The position numbers were made by a program, and so were the translations under genes. Shown piece by piece: positions 27,412 through 36,256 of a stretch of DNA of 64,000 bases. The notes beneath the pieces were generated by a model. It ran no database searches, was not told where the DNA came from, and saw only the letters and a list, made by a program, of their open reading frames with translations. The DNA comes from VYFG01 sp965203365. GTDB taxonomy: Bacteria; Pseudomonadota; Gammaproteobacteria; Arenicellales; Poriferihabitantaceae. The stretch lies in the NCBI GenBank assembly GCA_965203365.1, contig OZ241878.1, positions 2,108,001-2,172,000 on the forward strand, read 5' to 3'. How positions within the stretch are numbered: the first letter of the stretch is position 1; each line of letters begins with the position of its first letter.

Positions 27412-28611
27412 TCAAGACGACAACGCCTCCACGGCCTGTTCGAACAATATCATGGGGGGCTGGAATATGCCCCCTCCCAACCGCCCGAGTTCACCTAGGC
27501 GATCAAGAATACCCAGGCTCACTATCGGACAATGACCGGATGCGGTGACGCCGCGGGCGCATAGTCCCACCCGCAATCCGAGTGCCCCAAACTCGGGGTG
27601 CACAACACCCAGTAACCTGGCGGGGAGGGCCAAGGCATCTTGCGGAAGATAGGCTCCCAGACCAGCCCTCTGGGCGGGTGAGAAGTTCATGGCCATGGCA
27701 CCGAGCCCCAGCGCATCCACGACCGCACTGTCGCCGATGGCTCCCAGTTTGCGGCTGTCCGGAACATCGACATCCAGCTTTCCTTCGGGTGGCGCGGCTG
27801 GCGCGGTAAACCAGTGCCCGGCAAGGCCGGACACCTGTATGCCCGCTTCCAGGCCGTTGGCGCCCGCCGCGATGACCAGGCTGCTACCCGCCACATGGCT
27901 GGCGGATTGGAACATGCACTTCACCGCCGCCATCCACAGGTTGAGGAAAAAGCTGGGACTGTGCTGAAGAAACTCGCGTCCCGACTGGTCCAAAAGAGCG
28001 CCTCGCAATTCCGACGTCATCCATTCGGTCAGCAGCCGGGTGGCCTCCATGGTGCGTCCATGGCAGTCATCTCCCCGCTCAAGGGATTGGCGGGCGATAT
28101 CGATCAAGTTCAGGGGGGAGTCGACAGTGTGAGCCAGCTGCTCCGCGAAGGGGCCGTTCAGCCAGCGCAGATGTGCCAGAACGGCGTCGTTGCATAGTCC
28201 AAGGCGCATGGCCGGACCACTCCCTCCATTGATGGGTGCCCATGCCTGGACATCAGGCCGGTGAGCATCCCGGACGGTATGCAGGCACATGGCCGCAGAA
28301 ACCACCGAGGCCAGTGGCGTCACCACACCATGGTCCTGAGCGGGGACCAGTCGAACTTCTCCCTGCAGTATCCGCTCGCGGGCATCCTGGAAATTCGCCG
28401 CCAATCCCTGGAAGACCGCGGCCACCCGGGCGGCATTCATGATGGGGAGCGTGACCTCCTTCGGCGAGGCAAATGCTGGCCCGGCATGCAGCAACGTCGA
28501 GTGGGCGCAGCCCACGGCCTCAGCGGCGGTGGTCATGCCGATCCATTCCGGTGAGGCTGCGGTCAACCGGGCCATCGCGGTATGGTCCGCCTGGTTGGGC
28601 ATCCGGGTCAT
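27412..28611 (-). CDS. DUF1116 protein (AllG/YlbE-like)
   Basis: The 399-residue protein shows the DUF1116 pattern: GDDCHGRTMEATRLL in the middle, FFLNLWMAAVKCM, then AGANGLEAGIQVSGLAGHWFTAPAA and a GDSAVVDALGLGAMAM stretch. E. coli YlbE (AllG) of this family is a subunit of oxamate carbamoyltransferase with AllF and AllH. Neither partner nor a carbamate kinase is recognisable here, though the two small proteins encoded upstream could replace them. Start 28611 overlaps the preceding stop by ATGA and is preferred over 28632. It probably acts in nitrogen release from a carbamoyl or oxamate-like intermediate; this is inference. Confidence 0.8.
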   Translation of the reverse strand: MTRMPNQADHTAMARLTAASPEWIGMTTAAEAVGCAHSTLLHAGPAFASPKEVTLPIMNAARVAAVFQGLAANFQDARERILQGEVRLVPAQDHGVVTPLASVVSAAMCLHTVRDAHRPDVQAWAPINGGSGPAMRLGLCNDAVLAHLRWLNGPFAEQLAHTVDSPLNLIDIARQSLERGDDCHGRTMEATRLLTEWMTSELRGALLDQSGREFLQHSPSFFLNLWMAAVKCMFQSASHVAGSSLVIAAGANGLEAGIQVSGLAGHWFTAPAAPPEGKLDVDVPDSRKLGAIGDSAVVDALGLGAMAMNFSPAQRAGLGAYLPQDALALPARLLGVVHPEFGALGLRVGLCARGVTASGHCPIVSLGILDRLGELGRLGGGIFQPPMILFEQAVEALSS

Positions 28612-29231
28612 TTTGTCGCGGGGTCGATCCATGATTCGGAGAAATACAAAAAGGCACTGGTGGTCTCAATGCCCGCCTGCACCCGGGACACTGGCTTTCC
28701 GGGGAGTATGCGTCCGTTCAGACGGATCTCCGGCCTTCGGCATTCCACCAGCACGTTGTAGGCTTCATGCTCCTTGCCACCGGTCAGTTCCGCTGGCAAT
28801 TCCAGCGCTACCGGTTCGCCCAGGTCATCCCAAGTCAATGTCACTTCCAGCCCATCCGCCCTGACCTGCTCCCGGTAACAGGTATTCGCATCCCCTTCGG
28901 GCCAGGCCTGCGAAATGGCCACATGGGTCAGCGCAGAAAACGCCGGCGCATCCGCGAACGCAGCCAGTTTGGCAATGAAGTTCAGCCGCAGAAACTCGGC
29001 CAGTTCCGGGTTGTCCGATAACAGCACATTCACCACATCTGGCACGCTGACGGCACGGGTGGGATTTTCATACAGCAGCAACACCGTGCCTCGACCCGCC
29101 GGAGACCAGGCGATGCGGAAAAACAACGCCACGGCGGACAGTGGACCATCGGGGTCTTCCTTAAGCAGGATACCGGGGTTCTCACCGGACCAGACGACCC
29201 GTCCGGGATGTATGGGGGAATCTAGTGGCAT
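28608..29231 (-). CDS. unknown protein, twin B of a tandem pair
   Basis: This 207-residue protein is of no family I recognise. It is soluble, without signal peptide or membrane segment. It is clearly homologous to the adjacent upstream protein: both begin with a GVVWSGENPGILLKEDPDG-like segment, have FFRIAWSPAGRG and VLLLYENP-like parts, and end with a sFLYFSESWI-like strand. Predicted mostly beta. It is 15 bp behind its twin and overlaps the DUF1116 gene by ATGA. Tight coupling suggests a complex with DUF1116 or a joint enzymatic role. Confidence 0.7.
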   Translation of the reverse strand: MPLDSPIHPGRVVWSGENPGILLKEDPDGPLSAVALFFRIAWSPAGRGTVLLLYENPTRAVSVPDVVNVLLSDNPELAEFLRLNFIAKLAAFADAPAFSALTHVAISQAWPEGDANTCYREQVRADGLEVTLTWDDLGEPVALELPAELTGGKEHEAYNVLVECRRPEIRLNGRILPGKPVSRVQAGIETTSAFLYFSESWIDPATK

Positions 29232-29246
29232 GGTAATCAGTCAGGA

Positions 29247-29867
29247 TCAGGAACGCGGTCGGACCCAGGTTTCAGAGACCGCAAGAAATGCCGTGCTCAT
29301 CGTCCGTCCAAAAAACTGGCGATCGGTGACTCGACCACCAAAGGATACGCCGTTGACGGATATGGACGCATCCCCGGCTTCGAAGAATATGCTATACATG
29401 TCATGTGCCCCCGTGGCGCAGTCCTTCGGCGTCACCTCCACAGCAAAGGGCTCACCCAGTTGACGCCATTCCATGCAGCACTCAATGCCATCGGCGAACA
29501 TCCACTCCCGGTAAACCGACTGCATGTTGCCTTCACATCGCCGGCTCTTCATCGGCAGTCGACGCATGCCATCCAGACCCGCCCTTCCCCTGAACGTGGG
29601 AAAGTGCCGGACAAAATGTTCCAACAGGTAGTCCGTCAAGTCATCATTGTCCGTGATACACAGGTTATGGGCATCCGGAAATCCGACGGCACGGTCCGGT
29701 TGTTCCAGCAACAACATGGCATGACCACGGCCATGCGGCGAGAGGGTCACCCGAAAATATACGGCCAACGCTGACCAGTCCCCTTCGGGGTTCTGTTTAA
29801 GATAGATGCCCGGGTTGTCGCCGCACCATTCTACGGTACCGGGATTGACGGGAATTCGATCGGTCAT
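29247..29867 (-). CDS. unknown protein, twin A of a tandem pair
   Basis: The 206-residue protein is homologous to the next gene and also unassigned. Shared positions include the GTVEWCGDNPGIYLKQNPEG start, YFRVTLSPHGRGHAMLLLEQ and a C-terminal TAFLAVSETWV. Conserved Gly, Pro, Trp and His positions could form a small cupin-like or lipocalin-like barrel, but no catalytic motif is clear. It lies 48 bp after the ABC ATPase gene. The tandem duplication suggests a heterodimer. Confidence 0.7.
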   Translation of the reverse strand: MTDRIPVNPGTVEWCGDNPGIYLKQNPEGDWSALAVYFRVTLSPHGRGHAMLLLEQPDRAVGFPDAHNLCITDNDDLTDYLLEHFVRHFPTFRGRAGLDGMRRLPMKSRRCEGNMQSVYREWMFADGIECCMEWRQLGEPFAVEVTPKDCATGAHDMYSIFFEAGDASISVNGVSFGGRVTDRQFFGRTMSTAFLAVSETWVRPRS

Positions 29868-29915
29868 GATATGTCTTGGTGGTTTGTTCGATGGAGAATC
29901 AACGGTCGGACCGGG

Positions 29916-30992
29916 TCAATTGGTCAGCAGCATGGATTCGTCCACCCGCCAGACCAGCGTCACCCGTTCTCCGGGCTGGACATCGAGAAGCCTCGGGCGA
30001 TCTTCCAGGGATATGATGCTGCCGTCTTCCATCGTGACCGAGACACTGACCAAGTTGCCAGCGAAGTGCCGTGTCGCCACAGTCCCGCTGACGCGGTTTA
30101 CGGTCCCATCAGAAGGACCGACCGTATTGGATTCGAGGCTGATGTGCTCCGGCCGGATGGCTATCATGACCTCCGACCCCACGCCCACCCCACTCTTCGC
30201 GGCACAACGGAATTCGCCGATGTCCGTCCCGATGATGACGATTCCTTCACGGTGACCGAGGAGTCGCCCAGACAACGTGTTGACTTGGCCGACGAAGTTT
30301 GCCACATAACGGGTCCTTGGATGGTTGTAGATCTCTTCGGCACTGCCCATCTGCTCAATCTCCCCCAGATTCATCACCACGATGGTGTCGGACATGTTCA
30401 TCGCCTCGGTCTGGTCATGGGTGACGTAGACGGTAGTAATGCGAAGTTCCTGCTGGATACGGCGCAATTCTACCTGCATGGCTTCCCGCAACTTGAGGTC
30501 AAGTGCTCCGAGCGGTTCATCCATCAGCAACACTCTAGGCGGATAGGCCACGGCTCGGGCCACGGCAATCCGCTGCTGCTGACCACCACTGACCTCAGAC
30601 GGGTATCGGTCATACACCTCCGGCAACTGGATCAAGTCGAGCAACTCACCCACTCGCTGGCGGATCTTTTTCTTGGGGTATCTCCTTTCCTGCAAGCCAA
30701 AGCCGATGTTATCGCCGATCGTGAGGTGGGGAAAGAGAGCATAGTCCTGAAACACCATGCCGATTTCGCGGTGCTGTGGTGCGACCCGGGTGACGTCCTC
30801 ATCGCCTAGAAGAATCGTGCCCGAAGTCGGTGTCAGAAATCCCGCTATCAATCGCAGGGTGGTGGTTTTGCCACAGCCCGAGGGACCAAGGAGAGTGAGG
30901 AATTCACCCTCCTTGACCTCAAGGTCCAGCGACTTCAAGGCGGTAAAGTCCCCGAATTGCTTGGCGACCCGGGTGAGGAGTACGCGGGACAT
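29916..30992 (-). CDS. polyamine/iron-type ABC transporter ATP-binding protein (PotA-like)
   Basis: The 358-residue ATPase has Walker A GPSGCGKTTTL, signature VSGGQQQRIAVARA, Walker B VLLMDEPLGALD and switch VYVTHDQTEAM. A C-terminal TOBE domain spans about residues 240-358. It energises the adjacent PotB/PotC-like permeases and lies 31 bp after the binding-protein gene. Substrates of this class include polyamines, Fe3+, opines and other small amines; the context favours a catabolic organic nitrogen compound. Confidence 0.9.
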   Translation of the reverse strand: MSRVLLTRVAKQFGDFTALKSLDLEVKEGEFLTLLGPSGCGKTTTLRLIAGFLTPTSGTILLGDEDVTRVAPQHREIGMVFQDYALFPHLTIGDNIGFGLQERRYPKKKIRQRVGELLDLIQLPEVYDRYPSEVSGGQQQRIAVARAVAYPPRVLLMDEPLGALDLKLREAMQVELRRIQQELRITTVYVTHDQTEAMNMSDTIVVMNLGEIEQMGSAEEIYNHPRTRYVANFVGQVNTLSGRLLGHREGIVIIGTDIGEFRCAAKSGVGVGSEVMIAIRPEHISLESNTVGPSDGTVNRVSGTVATRHFAGNLVSVSVTMEDGSIISLEDRPRLLDVQPGERVTLVWRVDESMLLTN

Positions 30993-31023
30993 GGCAGATC
31001 GAAACCTTCAGGTCGGTGTTGAT

Positions 31024-32097
31024 CTATTGCGCCACCGACCGGTTCCACTGATCCGTCCAATCGGCAATATCGGCCTTGGAGTAGTCAATTCGAAGCTGCT
31101 GCGATATTTCTTCGGAAGAGGTCTGCAGCAATTCATCCAAGACCGGGTCCTCACTCAGCTTGGCGATGGCTTCCTTGTTGACCGGCACCACCCCACTTCG
31201 GGTGGCAAATTCGAATTGAAATCCGGCGTCCAGATATTCATTGATGAACCAGTTGGCCGCAGCGGCGTTTTCGCTGCTTTTCATGATGCCCAGCCAGCCA
31301 TGCTTATGCACACCGGTATGTCGGTCGTTGATATATGGATGTACCGTGGTGACATTGGAGCCCGCTTTCTTGGCGCGGACACACCAACCGGCATGGACAA
31401 CCGCGGCATAAACATCGCCACTTTCAAACTGGGTGACCACCTCCCCCCCACGGGACCAGAACTTCAGGGCATTCATGCTCTTGACCAGATCCAGGCCGGG
31501 CTGAATGTTGGCCTCATCGCCGCCAGCAGCATGGGCAAATGCACCGAAATTCGCCAGCCCGCCTCCCGAAGTGATATCGGGAATCGACAGTCTGCCTTCC
31601 AGCTTGGCATGGGCCAGATCGCTGTAGGTCTTCGGTGCGTCGAGGCCCAACTCGGCAAACTTGTCCTTATGGTAACAGATGGTCTCCTGGGTAAACCAGG
31701 ATCCGATCGTATCATCGTGCACCTGCCAGTCTTCCAGATGGGATTTGTTGGGAATCGCATCTAGGTTGAGCGGCTGCAGGAACCCGGCGCTACGGAAATC
31801 CTGGATCTGTGCATCCAGTATTTCCATGATGTCAAAGGGCGCCTTGCCCCGGCCAGCGATCAGTTTGGCCAGATTCGCCTGGGGACTGCCGGTGACGAAC
31901 TCGATCTTGCCGCCTTCCGCCTCGAATTTGGGCACGATGACGTTTTCGATGTTTTCCTTCCAGGAGCCGCCCCAGGTGCCCACTTTCAGCGTGACTCCAT
32001 CGAACTGGCCAGCCAAAGCAGCACCGGTCGCCAGCATGGAGCCGACACCCAAGGCCAAGGCGATGCCGGTGGTTGTATATGATTTGCGATATTTCAT
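31024..32097 (-). CDS. polyamine-type periplasmic substrate-binding protein (PotD-like)
   Basis: The 357-residue protein has a signal peptide (...ALGVGSMLATGAALAG) and mature start VTLKVGTWGGSWKENI, typical of PotD/PotF-related receptors. ATG 32097 is chosen because GGAGG lies 5 bp upstream; the longer frame to 32238 adds junk sequence. It lies 68 bp after the permease gene. The ligand is not predictable from sequence here. Confidence 0.88.
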   Translation of the reverse strand: MKYRKSYTTTGIALALGVGSMLATGAALAGQFDGVTLKVGTWGGSWKENIENVIVPKFEAEGGKIEFVTGSPQANLAKLIAGRGKAPFDIMEILDAQIQDFRSAGFLQPLNLDAIPNKSHLEDWQVHDDTIGSWFTQETICYHKDKFAELGLDAPKTYSDLAHAKLEGRLSIPDITSGGGLANFGAFAHAAGGDEANIQPGLDLVKSMNALKFWSRGGEVVTQFESGDVYAAVVHAGWCVRAKKAGSNVTTVHPYINDRHTGVHKHGWLGIMKSSENAAAANWFINEYLDAGFQFEFATRSGVVPVNKEAIAKLSEDPVLDELLQTSSEEISQQLRIDYSKADIADWTDQWNRSVAQ

Positions 32098-32165
32098 TGG
32101 AACCTCCAAGTGAGTGAATAAGATGTTGAGTATGAGTCCATCAGGATGGGTTGGCTGGCTGATCA

Positions 32166-33056
32166 TCATCGGCTTCCCGAACGCAGCAGGGCTTCCAGCC
32201 CCACCAACTTCTGCATGCCCAGTAATACAATCAGACAAAAGAAGATGACCAGGGACGCAGACGCAAGAATACTGGGATCAAAATCATTCTCGAGTCCGTA
32301 AAACAGCTCAACCGGGTAGGTGGTGAATCCCGGCGCGGTCAAAAATATGGATATCGGCACATCACCGAATGACACCATGAAGGAATACAGGGCACCGGCA
32401 TAGACTCCGGGCATGATCACCGGCAGCGTCACCCGGCGGAATGTCCGCCATCGGGAGGCACCCAGGCTGAGCGCAGCCTCTTCAAGCCGGTTGTCGAAAC
32501 GCTGCAGGATCGCGGTGACAGTGCCGATGACATAGGGGGTGGCGACGAAAAAGTGCCCAAGATACAGGCCGAGGAAGGTTCCCTGCGCATAGAGACCAGT
32601 GGCGTCGCCTACCAGGAAATAGAGTTGAAGAAAAGCAATGCCCGTGACAATGGCCGGAATCTGCAGCGGAGCACGGAACAGTGCCGAGATCAACGATTTC
32701 AATGGCAGTTGGCTTCGTACAATGCCCAGCGCAGTGGGAATGCCCACGATGCAGGCGCCCAAGGTGGCGGCGGCACCCAACAAAAAGCTCAGCCCCAAGG
32801 CATGGAACTGCGCCGCAGGAATCTTGAAGTACCACTGAAAAGACGGGTCTTTCGGTGGGAATGAAATGGCGGTATAGTATTCACCGCCATGCAGCGAAGC
32901 ACCGATCACCACAATCATCGGTGACAGCAGGAAGATGTAGGAGAGGCTGCAATACAGCCAGTGAAGCCACCTTCCCCAGGGCAGTCCCCGCTTGGGCAAT
33001 GGGCCGGAACGGGCACGGGGCTGAATCACGGACCTATCCGACGACGCGTCTTTCAT
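32166..33056 (-). CDS. ABC transporter permease (PotC-like)
   Basis: The 296-residue inner-membrane protein has about six hydrophobic helices and an EAA loop (EEAALSLGASRWRTFRRVTL). Start 33056 overlaps the PotB-like stop by ATGA; longer in-frame starts lie inside that gene. It forms the channel with the upstream permease. Confidence 0.88.
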   Translation of the reverse strand: MKDASSDRSVIQPRARSGPLPKRGLPWGRWLHWLYCSLSYIFLLSPMIVVIGASLHGGEYYTAISFPPKDPSFQWYFKIPAAQFHALGLSFLLGAAATLGACIVGIPTALGIVRSQLPLKSLISALFRAPLQIPAIVTGIAFLQLYFLVGDATGLYAQGTFLGLYLGHFFVATPYVIGTVTAILQRFDNRLEEAALSLGASRWRTFRRVTLPVIMPGVYAGALYSFMVSFGDVPISIFLTAPGFTTYPVELFYGLENDFDPSILASASLVIFFCLIVLLGMQKLVGLEALLRSGSR

Positions 33057-33907
33057 GCGATCACCAGTTTGGCCGCCTTCAACCTTCGGAGAAGGTAAAT
33101 GGACAGTAGGTTGATGAGGATGACAGAGACCAGCAACACCGCCGCCAGCGTCCCCGCCATGGCATATTTGATCTCCATCATGACCGTTCGCTGGATCAGC
33201 ACTGGCAGGGTAAAGACCCTTCCTCCACCCAATAGCGCAGCCGATGTAAAGGCACCCATGCTCATGTTGAAAATCATCAGGGCGCCGATGGTGATGCCCG
33301 GCAGACTCAGCGGCAGCAGGATCCGCCAATGCATTCGCCACCGACTGGCGCCATGAATCTGCGCCGCCTCCTCGTATGAGCGGGGAATCGTCTGGATGAC
33401 GCTGTAGAGCAGCAACACGCCGAATCCGAGAGTGAAGTGCATCAACCCCACCACCACCCCGGTCTGGTTGCCGATAATGGTATAGGGTCGATCAACGATC
33501 CCCACTCCCATGAAGAGCCGGTTCAGCCACCCGTCGGCGGAAAAAATGATGATCAGACCGAAAACCTTGATCACGATGGTAACGAACGTCGCTACCACGA
33601 CACCGGCCAGCAGGATCATCGCCCAGCGTGAGCGCATCCGGGCAATCAGGTAGGCCACGGGAAACCCCAGCAAAATGGTGGCCAGCGTGGCCAGTGCCGA
33701 TGTCTTGATCGTGACCCAGAGCGTATTCAGGTAGAAGGTATCGGAAAAAAACTTGACGTAGTTGCCAAGACTTGTAGCATCCGACAGACGACCCAATCCC
33801 AGGTCTCGGTGGAAACTGCCCTGCAGAAAGACATACTGAGAAGCAACGATGAGCAGGATCGTCACCAGAAATCCCGGTATCAACAGTAATTCCCAGCGGA
33901 CTTTCAT
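33053..33907 (-). CDS. ABC transporter permease (PotB-like)
   Basis: The 284-residue inner-membrane protein has EAA loop EEAAQIHGASRWRMHWRILL. A first helix (LLLIPGFLVTILLIVASQYVF in part) and a periplasmic segment precede the core, as in PotB. It lies 20 bp downstream of the Rieske oxygenase gene, so oxygenase and importer are probably made together. Confidence 0.88.
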   Translation of the reverse strand: MKVRWELLLIPGFLVTILLIVASQYVFLQGSFHRDLGLGRLSDATSLGNYVKFFSDTFYLNTLWVTIKTSALATLATILLGFPVAYLIARMRSRWAMILLAGVVVATFVTIVIKVFGLIIIFSADGWLNRLFMGVGIVDRPYTIIGNQTGVVVGLMHFTLGFGVLLLYSVIQTIPRSYEEAAQIHGASRWRMHWRILLPLSLPGITIGALMIFNMSMGAFTSAALLGGGRVFTLPVLIQRTVMMEIKYAMAGTLAAVLLVSVILINLLSIYLLRRLKAAKLVIA

Positions 33908-33927
33908 GGCAGGGGCGGATTGGGCCG

Positions 33928-35283
33928 TTAGTCGACGAATCTCGGGTCCCGGGGAATTTTCCTCAGTTCCGCCTGAATAAAATCTACACGTTCCCGTCCA
34001 CTGTATTGGTCACCGTTGAATACCACGGCCATGACCGCATCCGTGACCTCTTTCATCAGTTGTTTGTCATCCATGTCCTGCCGCGGCGGTATGGGCAACA
34101 CCGTGTCTTGCACGTGAGTCATCCACTCATCCCCAACCCGGGTCAACGGAGGCGGGTCGCCGCCTTCTTGCACAGTACGGATGCCCCGACGCAACTGTCG
34201 CCTGAGCTGAATCAAACCGACATCGGTGACGCCCAGGTGTTCCGCTGCATGGGAATTGATCAAGCCCTGAGACACTTGGGCCTCGTAATCATTGGGATGC
34301 CGCTGGCGATATTCATAGCTTTCGACCCCCGTCTGTCCTTCGAAGTCCACACTCTGCTTACCACATTTTGAGCGGTCTCCATGAGTCCCTTCCGGATCAA
34401 TCCCCGGCCCGAAACTGCGCCAGGCAATGATCATGCAATGATGATCATCGTGAGGAATGGTCCACTTGGTGATGCTGGCGCGGCGAAAGTGCTTTTCGTC
34501 CTTTCCTTCTTCCCAAAATGCGCCCACCTGACTGAAGGAGGGCAATATCGTTTCCTGGGACCGGACCCAGATCATGCCGTCGATACGGTAGGTTAGGGTG
34601 GCCCATATTTTCTCTTCCCGGCGATGAAACACGACTTCAGGCATCGTGCCCCAGGTGGACCCGAAATGCACATCCGTTACGCGGGCATGCAAGAAGACCG
34701 TATGGTATGGGTCCATGGTATTTTCACAGACCTGCAGCCAGTTGCAGGGATAGTGTATGCAGTATGGTACCAACTCCACCTCCGGCAACAGGGTCGTATC
34801 GAAACGGGGAAAATCCGGTTTCTTGTCGGGTGGGCCCAGGTAGGCAAACAGCAGACCATGGTATTCGATGACAGGATAGGCACCATGCATAACCGTATCC
34901 TTGCGCGTACTGCCCGCTGGCTCTCCCGGTGTCTCCAACACCGTCCCGTCTGTTCCATAAAGCCATCCATGATAACAGCAACGCAACCCGCAATCCTCCA
35001 CCACGCCAAATTCGAGGGAGGCATTCCGATGGCTGCAATGCAGATGCAGCACGCCATATTCACCGTCGCGGGTTTTGAACGCCACCAGATCTTCCCCAAG
35101 GATGCGGATGCGAAGCGGAAGATCCGTCATCTCGCGGGTCATCGCCACTGGGATCCAGAAACGACGGAAGTACTCTCCACACGGCGTACCCGGTCCGACA
35201 TGGGTCAGTTCCGCGTCTTCTTCCGGCCGAGTGGCCTTGTGATATCCGCCATAGGCTTCCATTGATGTCATTCGATTCATCAC
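33928..35283 (-). CDS. Rieske non-heme iron oxygenase, catalytic subunit (paralog 2)
   Basis: The 451-residue enzyme has Rieske ligands C83, H85, C102, H105 (HLHCSHRN, CCYHGW) and iron site D191, H194, H199 (TMDPYHTVFLH). It aligns without gaps with paralog 3 over these motifs. It is the first gene of the long minus-strand catabolic operon and may make the committed oxidation of the imported compound. No ferredoxin or reductase gene is nearby. Start 35283, or an ATG at 35271 or 35262. Confidence 0.9.
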   Translation of the reverse strand: MMNRMTSMEAYGGYHKATRPEEDAELTHVGPGTPCGEYFRRFWIPVAMTREMTDLPLRIRILGEDLVAFKTRDGEYGVLHLHCSHRNASLEFGVVEDCGLRCCYHGWLYGTDGTVLETPGEPAGSTRKDTVMHGAYPVIEYHGLLFAYLGPPDKKPDFPRFDTTLLPEVELVPYCIHYPCNWLQVCENTMDPYHTVFLHARVTDVHFGSTWGTMPEVVFHRREEKIWATLTYRIDGMIWVRSQETILPSFSQVGAFWEEGKDEKHFRRASITKWTIPHDDHHCMIIAWRSFGPGIDPEGTHGDRSKCGKQSVDFEGQTGVESYEYRQRHPNDYEAQVSQGLINSHAAEHLGVTDVGLIQLRRQLRRGIRTVQEGGDPPPLTRVGDEWMTHVQDTVLPIPPRQDMDDKQLMKEVTDAVMAVVFNGDQYSGRERVDFIQAELRKIPRDPRFVD

Positions 35284-35479
35284 ACTTTCTCGATTGCTGG
35301 ATGTCTACGTTGGCCGCCGTGTTCGGAGCAACCCGGTTGCCAAACAGCATAATCGGATTCGACCCGAAATCCCATACGGTAATTCCCTGGTTTCACTCAG
35401 GGAAAACCCCGAATCAGACGATTTCATTCATCCCCCGGATCTGGCGCATAATACCCCTTGGCAAATCTGGAAAGACCTA

Positions 35480-36220
35480 ATGTCCAATCCACCCAACCCA
35501 CCTCCCGTCACCTTGATTAGTGGCGCGGCCCGCGGCATCGGCAGGGCATGTGCCGAACAACTCAAGCGGAATGGGCACGACATCATCGGACTGGGCCGTC
35601 AGTGCCCGGCGGATGCCTTTCCGGGCGAATTTATTGAAGTGGACTTTGCTGACCGGGCCGCCGTTTCCCAAATGTGTCACCACCTGTCCCGAAAAGATGA
35701 CATCAATGGCGTGGTCAACAACGTCGGCGACCCCGGACCCGAGTGGCTGGAAGAGATCGACCTCAATACAGTGGACAGGGTCATGGAAGTCAATTTCTAC
35801 AGCGCGATCCAACTGGTCCGAGCCGTTCTCCCAGGCATGAAGGCCCAAGGTTATGGACGCATCGTCAATGTCTCCAGCGAACTGGCCCTGGGTTTCTCAA
35901 CCCGAACCGCCTATGGCGCGGCAAAATCCGCCATGATCAGCGCCGTCCGGACTTGGTCGTTGGAACTGGCCAGATACGGCATTTCCGCCAACTGCGTGGC
36001 GCCCGGACCGGTGAACACGGATTTTTTCAATCGTCACAACCCGCCGGGCAGCGATGTCCGGCAGATGAAGGAAAACCGGATCCCCATGGGAAGAATCGCC
36101 ACCGTGGAGGATATCGCTCGGGCCGTGGCCTTCTTTATGGCACCGGAGAACGGCTACGTCACCGGTCAGACGTTATTCGTCGACGGCGGCTCCAGTCTGG
36201 GCGCATCAGCCTTGCTCTGA
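35480..36220 (+). CDS. short-chain dehydrogenase/reductase
   Basis: The 246-residue classical SDR has the cofactor motif SGAARGIG (residues 14-21), a structural NNVG, S132/S133 and catalytic Y145/K149 (YGAAK). The C-terminal GYVTGQTLFVDGG is usual. It is divergent from the Rieske gene and convergent with the TauD gene. Start 35480 is chosen by the fold; the frame is open for 60 codons upstream without SDR character. It oxidises or reduces an alcohol/ketone, perhaps a product of the neighbouring oxygenase. Confidence 0.9.
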   Translation: MSNPPNPPPVTLISGAARGIGRACAEQLKRNGHDIIGLGRQCPADAFPGEFIEVDFADRAAVSQMCHHLSRKDDINGVVNNVGDPGPEWLEEIDLNTVDRVMEVNFYSAIQLVRAVLPGMKAQGYGRIVNVSSELALGFSTRTAYGAAKSAMISAVRTWSLELARYGISANCVAPGPVNTDFFNRHNPPGSDVRQMKENRIPMGRIATVEDIARAVAFFMAPENGYVTGQTLFVDGGSSLGASALL

Positions 36221-36256
36221 CATCCAGGAAGGCGTGGAGATAACGACAGCGGCCTC

